Shown: positions 54,484 to 64,000 of the stretch, in pieces
Layout of the letters: each line of letters starts with the position of its first letter
Numbering within the stretch: the stretch's first letter is position 1
NCBI RefSeq assembly: GCF_902706285.1
Contig: NZ_CACSKD010000002.1
Span: forward strand, 434,001 to 498,000
DNA from: Rhizobium sp. 18055
Lineage (GTDB): Bacteria; Pseudomonadota; Alphaproteobacteria; Rhizobiales; Rhizobiaceae
Direction: 5' to 3'
Length of the DNA: 64,000 nucleotides
The notes under the pieces: model-generated
The model's input: the letters and a program-made list of their open reading frames with translations, nothing else
The model's database searches: none
Told to the model about the DNA's origin: nothing
Translations under genes and position numbers: made by a program

Positions 54484-54948
54484 ATGGCAACCTTCTCCCA
54501 GAAGCCTGCAGAGGTGGAGAAGAAGTGGATCATCATCGACGCCGAAGGGCTTGTCGTTGGTCGTCTCGCTTCTGTTATCGCTATGCGTCTGCGTGGCAAG
54601 CACAAGGCTACCTTCACGCCTCACGTTGACGACGGCGACAATGTCATCGTTATCAATGCTGACAAGGTCGTATTCACCGGCAAGAAGTATTCCGACAAGG
54701 TTTACTACTGGCACACCGGTTTTGCCGGCGGCATCAAGGAACGTACTGCTCGCCAGATCATCGAAGGCCGCTTCCCGGAGCGCGTTCTCGAGAAGGCTGT
54801 TGAGCGCATGGTTCCCCGTGGCCCGCTCGGTCGTCGCCAGATGAAGAACCTGCGTGTTTACACCGGTTCCAACCATCCTCATGAAGCACAGCAGCCTGTC
54901 GTTTTCGACGTCGCCAAGCTGAACAAAAAGAACGTAAGGAGCGCCTAA
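54484..54948 (+). CDS. rplM: 50S ribosomal protein L13
   Basis: A 154-residue L13 with its conserved core ([48 protein letters not shown]). It is an early-assembly protein of the large subunit. It overlaps rpsI by one base (TAATG). The codon use (abundant GTT, GCT) is typical of a highly expressed gene. Confidence 0.98.
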   Translation: MATFSQKPAEVEKKWIIIDAEGLVVGRLASVIAMRLRGKHKATFTPHVDDGDNVIVINADKVVFTGKKYSDKVYYWHTGFAGGIKERTARQIIEGRFPERVLEKAVERMVPRGPLGRRQMKNLRVYTGSNHPHEAQQPVVFDVAKLNKKNVRSA

Positions 54949-55415
54949 TGGCTGACCTCTCCTCCCTGAAGGATCTCGGCACGGCTTCGGAAGCTTCCGC
55001 TCCGGTTCACGTCCGCAAGGTCGATTCGCTTGGCCGTTCCTACGCGACCGGCAAGCGCAAGAACGCTGTTGCCCGCGTATGGGTCAAGCCGGGCTCCGGC
55101 AAGATCGTCGTCAACGGCAAGGAAATGGCGGAATACTTCGCACGTCCGGTTCTGCAGATGATTCTGCGCCAGCCGATCGTTGCTGCTGCCCGCGAAGGCC
55201 AGTTCGACATCATCGCTACCGTTGCCGGTGGCGGTCTTTCCGGCCAGGCCGGTGCTGTTCGTCACGGCGTTTCCAAGGCTCTCACCTACTTCGAACCAGG
55301 CCTGCGCCCAGTTCTGAAGAAGGGTGGCTTCCTGACCCGCGACAGCCGCGTTGTTGAACGTAAGAAGTACGGTAAGGCCAAGGCCCGCCGTTCGTTCCAG
55401 TTCTCCAAGCGTTAA
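54948..55415 (+). CDS. rpsI: 30S ribosomal protein S9
   Basis: A 155-residue S9 with the family end [17 protein letters not shown], whose tail reaches the P-site tRNA. An N-terminal extension ([16 protein letters not shown]) is typical of alphaproteobacteria. It forms an operon with rplM. Confidence 0.98.
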   Translation: MADLSSLKDLGTASEASAPVHVRKVDSLGRSYATGKRKNAVARVWVKPGSGKIVVNGKEMAEYFARPVLQMILRQPIVAAAREGQFDIIATVAGGGLSGQAGAVRHGVSKALTYFEPGLRPVLKKGGFLTRDSRVVERKKYGKAKARRSFQFSKR

Positions 55416-55440
55416 TCGCTTCGGACTACGGACTTTGGAG

Positions 55441-55466
55441 AGGCCGGGCTTTTGCCCGGCCTTTTC
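55441..55466 (+). terminator. Terminator of rplM-rpsI
   Basis: AGGCCGGGC-TTTT-GCCCGGCCT (9-bp perfect stem) followed by TTTCTTTT, 25 bp after rpsI. Confidence 0.92.
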
Positions 55467-55541
55467 TTTTGGGGAATTGGCATAGTTACTCACTCCTGTT
55501 GCGCAGCGTAGATATCCTGCGACCGCCGACAAGAGGAGACG

Positions 55542-55847
55542 ATGATGACCAAGCTTGCACTCTACGTCGAACTCAAAGCCAGATCCGGTAAAGAAGACGA
55601 CGTTGCAGAATTCCTGAAGAGCGCCCAGTCGCTGGTGGCGGCAGAACCTGAGACCATCGTCTGGTTTGCGGTGCGTTTCGATCGCAACACCTTCGCAATC
55701 TTCGATGCCTTCGACAATGATGCCGGCCGGCAGGCTCATCTTAACGGCAAGGTGGCAGCTGCCTTGATGGCTCGTGCCGACGAGCTGTTCGAGACACCGC
55801 CGCAGATCAAGATGCCCGAGGTGCTGGCAGATCGCCTGCCCGGCTAG
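55542..55847 (+). CDS. Antibiotic biosynthesis monooxygenase-domain protein
   Basis: A 101-residue ABM-fold protein (LYVELKARSGKEDDVAEFLKSA, WFAVRFDRNTFAIFDAF). Members of this family oxidise quinol-like compounds or act as small sensors. GAGGAG precedes the start (55542 or 55545). Confidence 0.82.
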   Translation: MMTKLALYVELKARSGKEDDVAEFLKSAQSLVAAEPETIVWFAVRFDRNTFAIFDAFDNDAGRQAHLNGKVAAALMARADELFETPPQIKMPEVLADRLPG

Positions 55848-55911
55848 CATCGACAGCCGATGTGGCCGGTTCTAATGTACCGGCCTTGCTTCCATCTCCG
55901 AGGAGACACTC

Positions 55912-56871
55912 TTGGCGAACAAGTCGATCGACCATGCCTTCACGGCAACCAGCCTGACCTCCGCCGCATCAGATCCCACCTTCGCCGGCGCACTATCCTT
56001 CATGCGCCGCCGCTTCACCAAGGATCTGACCGGTGCCGATGCGGTGGTCTGGGGCATCCCCTTCGATGCCGCCACCTCCAACCGGCCGGGCACGCGCTTC
56101 GGGCCGCAGGCGATCCGGCGCGCATCCGCGATCTTCGACAATGACCCGCAATATCCGTTCAATCGCGACCTGTTCGCCGAGATGGCGGTGATCGATTACG
56201 GCGACTGCCTGCTCGATTACGGCAACCACCAGGAAACGCCAGAGGCGATCGAGCGGCAGGCGAAAGCGATCATCGACAGCGGCGCCTTCATGCTGACGCT
56301 CGGCGGCGATCACTACGTCACCTGGCCGATCCTCAAGGCGCATGCCGAAAAGCACGGGCCGCTGGCGCTGGTGCAATTCGACGCGCATCAGGACACGTGG
56401 TTCGATGACAACAGGCGGATCGACCACGGCTCCTTCGTGGCACGCGCCGCACGCGATGGGATCATCGACCCCGATCGTTCCATCCAGATCGGCATCCGCA
56501 CGCATGCGCCTGATGATTTCGGCATCAACATTCTCTATGGCCACCAGGTCGAGGACATGACGGCGGCCGAGATCGCCTCGACGATCATCTCGCACACGCG
56601 TGGGGCGCCCGCCTACCTCACATTCGACATCGACTGCCTCGACCCTGCCTATGCGCCCGGCACCGGCACGCCGGTTTCGGGTGGTCCGTCGAGCGCGAAA
56701 ATCCTCTCGGTGCTGCAGCGGCTGCATCAGCTCGATATCCGCGGCGCCGACGTCGTCGAGGTATCGCCTGCCTATGACCATGCCGATATCACCGCCATTG
56801 CCGGGGCGACGGTCGCAATGTATATGCTGGGGCTGCATGCCGAGCGACGCGCGACAGCGTCGCACGGCTGA
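55912..56871 (+). CDS. speB: Agmatinase / ureohydrolase
   Basis: A 319-residue arginase-family enzyme with the manganese-binding motifs LGGDHY, QFDAHQDTW and FDIDCLDPAYAPGTGTPVSGG. It probably cleaves agmatine to putrescine and urea, though related guanidino substrates are possible. Start is TTG after GAGGAG. It is followed by argC in the same direction, linking two steps around arginine metabolism. Confidence 0.88.
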   Translation: MANKSIDHAFTATSLTSAASDPTFAGALSFMRRRFTKDLTGADAVVWGIPFDAATSNRPGTRFGPQAIRRASAIFDNDPQYPFNRDLFAEMAVIDYGDCLLDYGNHQETPEAIERQAKAIIDSGAFMLTLGGDHYVTWPILKAHAEKHGPLALVQFDAHQDTWFDDNRRIDHGSFVARAARDGIIDPDRSIQIGIRTHAPDDFGINILYGHQVEDMTAAEIASTIISHTRGAPAYLTFDIDCLDPAYAPGTGTPVSGGPSSAKILSVLQRLHQLDIRGADVVEVSPAYDHADITAIAGATVAMYMLGLHAERRATASHG

Positions 56872-56934
56872 CTTATCCATCTCGCAAAATGATTCCGGAC
56901 TTCTTTCTAACCTATTGAAAGTGTGAGCAAGACA

Positions 56935-57867
56935 ATGGCACCGAAGATCTTCATCGATGGCGAACACGGCACAACGGGCTTGCAGATCCGCACGCGCATG
57001 GCCGGCCGCCGCGACGTCGAGCTTCTGTCCATTCCGGAAGCCGAGCGGCGCAATGCGACGATCCGCGAGGACATGCTGAACAGCGCCGACATCGCCATCC
57101 TCTGCCTGCCCGACGATGCGTCGAAGGAAGCCGTGCAGATGGTGTCGGCCAACAACAATGTCCGCGTGATCGACACCTCGACAGCCTACCGCGTCGATCC
57201 TTCCTGGGCATACGGTTTTGCGGAAATGGACAAGGAACAGGCCGACAAGATCAAGTCGGCGCGCTTCGTCGCCAATCCGGGCTGCTATCCGACCGGCGCC
57301 ATCGGGCTGATCCGGCCTCTGCGCGCTGCCGGCCTGCTGCCGGACGGCTATCCGATCACGGTCAACGCCGTTTCCGGCTACACCGGCGGCGGCAAGCAGA
57401 TGATTGCGCAGATCGAGGACCAGAGCCGCGACGACGCGATCAGCTCCCCACACTTCCTCTATGGCCTGCCGCTGACCCACAAGCATGTGCCCGAAATGAA
57501 GATCCACGGCCTGCTCGACCGCGCGCCGATCTTCTCGCCATCGGTCGGCAAGTTCGCACAGGGGATGATCGTGCAGGTACCGCTCCACCTCGACGATCTC
57601 CCGTCCGGCGCTACGATGGAGAGCCTTCATGCTGCACTGACGGCGCATTATGCCGGGCAGGACATCGTCACCGTCGTTCCGCTCGCAGATAGCAGCAAGC
57701 TTGGCCGCATCGACGCCGTCGAACTGGCCGGCAAGGACACGATGAAGCTGTTCGTCTTCGGCACGCCTGGCGCATCGCAGGTCAATCTCGTCGCCCTGCT
57801 CGACAATCTCGGCAAGGGCGCCTCGGGTGCCGCCGTGCAGAACATGGACCTGATGCTCGCCTCGTAA
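56935..57867 (+). CDS. argC: N-acetyl-gamma-glutamyl-phosphate reductase (type 2)
   Basis: A 310-residue enzyme ([15 protein letters not shown], active-site Cys in [28 protein letters not shown]). It makes N-acetylglutamate semialdehyde in arginine synthesis. ATG 56935 is the usual start for this type; GTG 56923 is also possible. Confidence 0.95.
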   Translation: MAPKIFIDGEHGTTGLQIRTRMAGRRDVELLSIPEAERRNATIREDMLNSADIAILCLPDDASKEAVQMVSANNNVRVIDTSTAYRVDPSWAYGFAEMDKEQADKIKSARFVANPGCYPTGAIGLIRPLRAAGLLPDGYPITVNAVSGYTGGGKQMIAQIEDQSRDDAISSPHFLYGLPLTHKHVPEMKIHGLLDRAPIFSPSVGKFAQGMIVQVPLHLDDLPSGATMESLHAALTAHYAGQDIVTVVPLADSSKLGRIDAVELAGKDTMKLFVFGTPGASQVNLVALLDNLGKGASGAAVQNMDLMLAS

Positions 57868-58050
57868 TCCTTGGGTCCTGCTAAGGCCGAGGCCCAGGCG
57901 AGGAACAGCGAGAACGGGAAACCTGCGGCGGCGATGAATGTCGCGGTCGATGCCATGTCGGCGAATTTGAATGCCAGCGCCATGATGAAGACCGCAGCGA
58001 AGATCAGCCTCTGCTGCAAGGGCGGATCAACAGGTGCCTTGCCGACATGG
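57868..58050 (-). pseudogene. DoxX-like membrane protein fragment
   Basis: Minus strand reading LIFAAVFIMALAFKFADM, then FIAAAGFPFSLFLAWASALAG matches the start of DoxX-type proteins (helix, D-x-A-x-T-A-x-x-I-A-A-A-G-x-P). The match ends at the argC stop, so only an N-terminal piece remains. The stretch 58051-58351 shows no gene. Confidence 0.5.
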
Positions 58051-58351
58051 CCGCTTATTTTCTGCCGTGACGACCAGTTGTCCGGCCCAGGCCCTGCGGA
58101 GCGGTGTGGCTCAGACCGTTGGCAGGCGACAAGGGAAAGTGGCCGCTCCGGCTGACACTTTGATTCAACGGCCTCGTAAATTGAGTCCGAAAGCCGCGCC
58201 AAGTCGCTGATCTCAGAGTGAATCTTGGCGCCGGGCACCATTGCTGTGGTGCGTTGCCTTTATGCAATCTCTATTTCTTTCGGAAATGCTCCGAATGGAT
58301 TTCATACGCTCTTCGGCGGTAGCGTGTGCCTATCCTACAGAGGCAAACGCC

Positions 58352-58507
58352 ATGAGAGACTTCCTGTTTTCCAACCTTCACACCGGGCGTCAGAAGCGCC
58401 CGGCCCTCAAGCGGCAAATCCGCGAACGAAGAACCGCACAGGCGCTGACCGTCTTCGGTCTGGTGCTGGCCGCCGTCGAACTCTACGTGATCTTCGGCGG
58501 CTTCTGA
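58352..58507 (+). CDS. Small membrane protein (51 aa)
   Basis: ATG 58352 with AGAGG upstream encodes a basic N-terminal half (FSNLHTGRQKRPALKRQIRE) and one membrane helix (LTVFGLVLAAVELYVIFGGF). It directly precedes the DapA-like gene, so they probably share a transcript. Confidence 0.65.
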   Translation: MRDFLFSNLHTGRQKRPALKRQIRERRTAQALTVFGLVLAAVELYVIFGGF

Positions 58508-58511
58508 GGCG

Positions 58512-59420
58512 ATGATGCGCGAGCAACCACATCTGCCGCCAGGGCCGGTGATCACCGCGCTGGTCACGCCATTTCGCAATGGCGCCGTTGATCTGCCGAC
58601 ACTGGAGCGGTTCGCTGAGCGCCAGATCCGTTCGGGCATCGACGGCCTTGCCGTCTGCACAGTAACGGGCGAAGGCCCGACACTCTCACCGATCGAGCGC
58701 GCGGCGGTGATCGGCACCTGCGTTCGCGCCTCTGCCGGCCGCGTGGCCGTGATCGCCGCGACCGGCACAAACGCCACCGCAAGCACGATCGCTCTCACCC
58801 GACAGGCAGAGGAGCTCGGCGCCATGGCAGCGCTGGTGACGGTGCCATACTATTCCAAGCCCGGACAAAAGGGGATTATCCACCATTTCGAGGAGGTCGC
58901 CGCTGCGACCGGTCTGCCGTTGCTGATCGAAGATAACCCTTCCCGCTGCGCCAGCGGCCTCACATTGGAGAGCATCGAGATGCTGTCCGCCATTCCATCG
59001 ATCATCGGCATCGCCGGAACGGGGACAGGCACCGGGCCACACGCTGCTTGCGCACATCTGCAACAGCGCCTGCTGTTTCTCGCAGGCGATGACCAGACCG
59101 CGACCGCCGCCCTCACCGGCGGTGCCGACGGCGTCATCTCCAGCGGTGCAAACGTCCACCCTCACCTGTTTGCCTCGCTTCATCGATCGGCACGCAACGG
59201 CGATACCGCCGCAACGCTGGCGCTTGGGGACCGTTTGTATCCGCTGATCGATGCCCTGGCAGGCAACCCAACCGCGATCAAATACGCACTGCATATGCTG
59301 CTGGGCACAAATGCAGACGTTCGTCTGCCGATGGTCGCATTTGAACCTTTTGAGCGAGCAGCGCTGTCTGCTGCCCTTACCGGTATTTCCGACATCAGCG
59401 CCGTCGTACGGGCGACCTGA
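58512..59420 (+). CDS. DapA-family protein lacking catalytic residues
   Basis: A 302-residue TIM-barrel protein of the dihydrodipicolinate synthase family (ALVTPFRNGAVD, VTGEGPTLSPIER, PYYSKPGQKGI, LFLAGDDQTA). The catalytic Lys of GIKEATG is replaced (IIGIAGTGTG) and the Tyr of YNVPSRT is lost (IEDNPSRC). It therefore cannot form the usual Schiff base and is not a normal DapA. Either a different reaction or a regulatory role is likely. Confidence 0.82.
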   Translation: MMREQPHLPPGPVITALVTPFRNGAVDLPTLERFAERQIRSGIDGLAVCTVTGEGPTLSPIERAAVIGTCVRASAGRVAVIAATGTNATASTIALTRQAEELGAMAALVTVPYYSKPGQKGIIHHFEEVAAATGLPLLIEDNPSRCASGLTLESIEMLSAIPSIIGIAGTGTGTGPHAACAHLQQRLLFLAGDDQTATAALTGGADGVISSGANVHPHLFASLHRSARNGDTAATLALGDRLYPLIDALAGNPTAIKYALHMLLGTNADVRLPMVAFEPFERAALSAALTGISDISAVVRAT

Positions 59421-59482
59421 CGTCCTCAACCTTTGCCATTACCGGACGCTGACACCCCAAACACAACCCGAAAGGAAAGACC

Positions 59483-59743
59483 ATGCCCTCTCTTCAACCG
59501 CGCAACCGAACCGCGCGCGCCAACCAAGAGCCTTCGCCGCGCTTTACGATCGGTCGCAACAAGGCGGGGCGCTGGGTCGTTCAGGATCGCGATGGGCGGG
59601 TTGGCGGGATTTTCATCAGCGAGCATGCGGCGGTCCACTTCGCAGCCGATGAGTGCGACCACGATGCTGCCCAGATCGTCATCTCCGGCGACGGCACGGT
59701 GCTGCCCTTTGCACCGCTCGACAGCAGCACCAACGTCCATTAA
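59483..59743 (+). CDS. Unknown small protein (DUF2188-like)
   Basis: An 86-residue protein with one compact beta-rich domain (FTIGRNKAGRWVVQDRDGRVGGIF, then FAADECDHDAAQIVIS). GAAAGGAAAG precedes the ATG. The resemblance to DUF2188-type proteins is only approximate. Confidence 0.65.
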   Translation: MPSLQPRNRTARANQEPSPRFTIGRNKAGRWVVQDRDGRVGGIFISEHAAVHFAADECDHDAAQIVISGDGTVLPFAPLDSSTNVH

Positions 59744-59858
59744 TGGGATATTGGTCCACCCAGACGGGAGCTGCCACCGGGCGCTCCCGCAGGCGTGGCA
59801 AACGGTTCCTTAACTGGCGTTTCGTATGATCGGCACATAGACACCCGAGTAAAACCCG

Positions 59859-60164
59859 ATGCCGAAACCGAATTTCCGCTTTACCCACTACGATCTCAAG
59901 GAACAGCGCGCCGGAACGGTGATCGAGGTAGCGCTCAACGCCGTTGCCAACGTGCGGCTGATGACAGCGCCGAACTTCCAGCGCTTCACCGAGGTTCTCG
60001 ATTTCAAGTATGCCGGCGGCGTTGCGCGCAAATCGCCGATACGCATCCCGGTGCCCGAGAGCGGCCATTGGCATCTGGTCGTCGATATGGAAGGCCATCA
60101 CGGGCTGGCGGAGTCTTCGGTCAAGATCATCGCTGCTCCTGCCGGGCAGAAGCGGGCGTCCTGA
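59859..60164 (+). CDS. DUF1883 domain protein
   Basis: A 101-residue protein matching DUF1883: FTHYDLKEQRAGTVIEVALN, NVRLMTAPNFQRF, KSPIRIPVPESGHWHLVVDM. Such domains occur alone or next to TIR domains; the function is unknown. It converges with rarA, their stops only 1 bp apart. Confidence 0.8.
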   Translation: MPKPNFRFTHYDLKEQRAGTVIEVALNAVANVRLMTAPNFQRFTEVLDFKYAGGVARKSPIRIPVPESGHWHLVVDMEGHHGLAESSVKIIAAPAGQKRAS

Positions 60165-61477
60165 TCAGCGCGGATTGCGCTCTTTCCTGAGCTTCGACCA
60201 CCAGTCCAGCCGCTTGCGGATATCGCGCTCGAAGCCGCGCTCGGGTGGATCGTAAAACGTCTGGCGGCCCATCTTTTCCGGAAAATAATCCTGGCCTGAA
60301 AAGGCGTCCGGCTCGTCGTGGTCGTAGCGATAGCCTTCGTTGTAGCCCTCGTCCTTCATCAGTTTGGTCGGGGCGTTGAGGATGTGCTTGGGCGGCAGCA
60401 GCGAGCCATTCTGCTTGGCAGCCATGGTGGCGGCCTTGAAGGCGGTGTAGACGGCGTTCGATTTCGGAGCCGTCGCGAGATAGACGCAGGCCTGCGCCAG
60501 CGCCAGCTCCCCCTCGGGCGAGCCGAGATAGTCGTAGGCATCCTTGGCGGCGTTGCAGATCACCAGCGCCTGCGGATCGGCGAGGCCGATATCCTCCACC
60601 GCCATGCGCACCAACCGTCGGCCGAGATAAAGCGGGTCTTCGCCGGCATCGAACATCCGGCAAAGATAATAAAGCGCTGCATCAGGATCAGACCCCCGGA
60701 CAGACTTGTGCAAGGCAGAGATCAGATTGTAGTGGCCATCCTGGGCCTTGTCATAGACAGGCGCCCGGCGCTGGACGATGCGGGTCAGTCCCTCTGTGTC
60801 GAATATCTCGTCCTTGCGGGCGGCGCGCCAGACCTCTTCGGCCAGCGTCAAAACCGCGCGACCGTCGCCATCGGCCATCCGCAGCAGGCTGATCCTTGCC
60901 TCCGGCGTCAGCGGCAGTTGCTTCTCCTCGATCGCCTCGGCGCGCGTCAGCAATTCGGCCAGGCTCTGGTCGTCATGCGACTTGAAGGTCAGCACCCGGG
61001 CGCGTGACAGAAGAGCGGCGTTGAGTTCGAAGGACGGGTTTTCGGTGGTGGCGCCGACGAGGATGACGGTGCCGTCCTCCATAACAGGCAGGAAGCTGTC
61101 CTGCTGGGCACGGTTGAAGCGATGGATCTCGTCGACGAAGAGCAGCGTCTGGCGGCCGTCCATTCGGCGCAGGCGGGCGGATTCGAAGACCTTCTTCAGA
61201 TCGGCGACCCCGGAGAAGATCGCGGAGATCTGTTCGAATGCGAGACCCGCCTCGCCCGAGAGCAGGCGGGCCACGGTGGTCTTGCCGGTGCCGGGAGGGC
61301 CCCAGAAAATCATCGATCCCAACGAGCCGCTTTCGATCATCCGCCGCAGAACACCATCCGCACCGGTCAGGTGATCCTGTCCGGTGACTTCAGCGACGGT
61401 CTGCGGGCGGAGCCGATCGGCAAGCGGCCGCCTGTTGGCGACCCCTTCCGGTATACGCGGCGCGAAGAGATCGTTGC

Positions 61478-61481
<4 letters not shown>
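60165..61481 (-). CDS. rarA: Replication-associated recombination protein A
   Basis: A 438-residue clamp-loader-like AAA+ ATPase (MgsA/WRNIP1): TGQDHLTGADGVLRRM, Walker A GPPGTGKT, Walker B LFVDEIHRF, and the C-terminal tetramerisation domain (RYDHDEPDAFSGQDYFPEKM). It acts at stalled replication forks. The ATG overlaps the DegP-type gene by 4 bp, so both are in one operon. Confidence 0.95.
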
Positions 61482-62881
<1,400 letters not shown>

Positions 62882-63019
62882 GAGAATCCCTTCTGAAACA
62901 ATATTGAGAGAGTGTTGTAGTGCCGGACGCTAGAAAGGAAAGAGGGCAGAAGCATGGACGGACGAGACGGCTCACGCGATGCTGAAGACACTTGCCAAAC
63001 TGAGTCAGGAACGACAGGC

Positions 63020-63400
63020 ATGCAACTGATATCAAAGGCCAAACGCTTGATAAAATCACTAAAGCGCGACGTGGTGGCGCTGTGGCTGGCCGCCCGCGAC
63101 AAACGGGTGCCGTGGTACGCCAAGGCAGTCGCCGGTGGCGTCGCCGCCTATGCGCTTTCGCCTGTCGATCTGATCCCGGATTTCATTCCCGTGCTCGGCT
63201 ATCTCGACGACCTGATCATCGTGCCTCTCGGTATCATGCTGGCCGTCAGTCTTATTCCGGCGCCGCTGATGGCCGAGCTGCGCCTGGCTGCGGCCAAACG
63301 GCTGAAACGCCCGTCCAGCCGCACCGGACTGGTCTTCGTCCTTGCCATCTGGCTTTGCTGCATCATCTTCGTCGCTACAGCGCTCACGAGAGCCGGCTAG
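63020..63400 (+). CDS. DUF1232 (YkvA-like) membrane protein
   Basis: A 126-residue protein with the DUF1232 signature YALSPVDLIPDFIPVLGYLDDL and two to three hydrophobic segments. ATG 63020 is preferred; a 22-codon extension upstream has no support. Function unknown. Confidence 0.86.
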   Translation: MQLISKAKRLIKSLKRDVVALWLAARDKRVPWYAKAVAGGVAAYALSPVDLIPDFIPVLGYLDDLIIVPLGIMLAVSLIPAPLMAELRLAAAKRLKRPSSRTGLVFVLAIWLCCIIFVATALTRAG

Positions 63401-63419
63401 ATCGAACAGGAACGAATGC

Positions 63420-63773
63420 ATGACGCGATACAGCAAGCCCCTTCTCTTCACCGCCACAGCCTTCCTGCTTGCAACCGCAGGCATCGGCCATGCAGCGAGC
63501 TTCGACTGCGAGGCCAAGGAGCTGAAGCCGGACGAGAAGGCAATCTGCGACAACCGCTCGCTGAACGATGCCGACGTGAAGATGGTGACCACCTTCGATC
63601 TGCTCTCCGGGCTGCTGGCCATGGGCTCGCGCGGCACGATGCAGGACGAGCAGACGGCCTGGCTGAAAAAGCGCCAGGAATGTTCGGCAGATGTCGCCTG
63701 CATCCAGGCAGCCTATGACGCACGGCTGAAGCAACTGGCCGAGAGCTACAAAAACATAAACCGGCCGCTTTGA
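63420..63773 (+). CDS. Secreted LprI-like protein
   Basis: A 117-residue protein: signal peptide (LLFTATAFLLATAGIGHAAS), then FDCEAKELKPDEKAICDN and WLKKRQECSADVACIQAAYD, the Cys pattern of the LprI N-terminal domain. Family members include lysozyme inhibitors. AGGAAC precedes the ATG. Confidence 0.8.
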   Translation: MTRYSKPLLFTATAFLLATAGIGHAASFDCEAKELKPDEKAICDNRSLNDADVKMVTTFDLLSGLLAMGSRGTMQDEQTAWLKKRQECSADVACIQAAYDARLKQLAESYKNINRPL

Positions 63774-63784
63774 GGCGACCGGTT
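63759..63784 (-). terminator. Terminator of ilvD
   Basis: AACCGGTCGC / GCGGCCGGTT on the minus strand (one mismatch) followed by TTATGTTTTTGT, 39 bp after the ilvD stop. It overlaps the stop codon of the LprI-like gene. Confidence 0.65.
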
Positions 63785-63822
63785 CATTGAACAACTAGGT
63801 TTCAATCAGCAGCGCGTGCTGT

Positions 63823-64000
63823 TCAGTGATCCCCGAGATCGCGGACAGCGCCGCGGTCAGCACTTGTGGCGAAGGCCGCGTAGGCCTTCAGCGCCTTGGT
63901 GACGTTGCGTTTGCGGTGTTCGGCCGGATGCCAGCCCTTGGCGTCCTGTTCGGCGCGGCGGGTTGCCAGTTCCTGATCGTCGACGCGCAGGCTGATCGTG
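63823..64000 (-). CDS. ilvD: Dihydroxy-acid dehydratase, C-terminal part
   Basis: The last 58 residues of a protein running in from the right edge: [45 protein letters not shown], then TGA at 63823-63825. This is the end of rhizobial IlvD, an iron-sulfur enzyme of branched-chain amino acid synthesis. The start is outside the window. Confidence 0.88.
   Translation of the reverse strand, partial: TISLRVDDQELATRRAEQDAKGWHPAEHRKRNVTKALKAYAAFATSADRGAVRDLGDH

Noticed and set aside
57648..58241. 197-codon minus-strand frame at the argC end
   Set aside because: Its C-terminal half is antisense to argC; only the middle DoxX-like part is kept, as a fragment.

Overview
The window looks like a chromosomal segment of a Rhizobiaceae alphaproteobacterium (Rhizobium, Agrobacterium or Ensifer type). 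The evidence is the gene order hupB-lon-clpX-clpP, the dctA / dctBD C4-dicarboxylate locus with a sigma-54 promoter, a class III cyclase remnant, DUF982 and DUF1883 proteins, paired ku genes and generally high GC. All coordinates, spacings and motif matches were counted by eye; no search or alignment program was run.

Core left (1-15.6 kb): 3' end of an unidentified gene, hupB, lon, clpX and clpP (all minus), a membrane GGDEF protein and a cytochrome P450 (plus), dctA (minus) divergent from dctB-dctD (plus), an SDR divergent from a MarR regulator, and a cupin gene. dctB carries a single-base frameshift.

Accessory island (15,626-49,179) is the main result: a composite Tn7-like transposon. It is flanked by an identical 5-bp duplication (TCAGA at 15,621-15,625 and 49,180-49,184). 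Its left end has three repeated putative transposase sites, and its right end has a different conserved site arrangement. A second right-end/left-end pair meets head-to-tail at 16,512-16,706 around the 5 bp GTGAA, with site spacings identical to the outer ends. The island is therefore a 945-bp mini-element followed by a 32.6-kb element that appear to have moved together. The transposition operon (TnsA-like, TniA/TnsB, TniB/TnsC, TniQ/TnsD) lies at 38.7-45.2 kb. Insertion occurred exactly at the metY stop codon and separated metY from the cupin gene, which would otherwise follow 3-6 bases downstream on the same strand.

Cargo: several unknown genes; a single-domain response regulator; a frameshifted orphan imuA with a LexA box; a zinc-ribbon pseudogene; DUF982; two ku genes; a type II-short CBASS anti-phage operon (CD-NTase, E2-like protein, patatin phospholipase and an unrecognised fourth gene) divergent from a capH-capP regulator pair; a metallophosphoesterase; a LuxR regulator; an alpha-oxoamine-synthase-like PLP enzyme; small membrane and zinc-ribbon proteins; and a 435-residue unknown beside tniQ. 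Between the tns operon and the right end sits an unusual pair: a second TnsA-like protein and an FtsH-like AAA+ zinc protease without membrane segments.

Core right (49.2-64 kb): metY, a CoA-binding protein, a DMT transporter, enoyl-CoA hydratase, a PaaI thioesterase, rplM-rpsI, agmatinase, argC, a DapA-like protein lacking the catalytic Lys and Tyr, DUF1883, rarA, a DegP/MucD protease, a DUF1232 protein, an LprI-like secreted protein, and the 3' end of ilvD.
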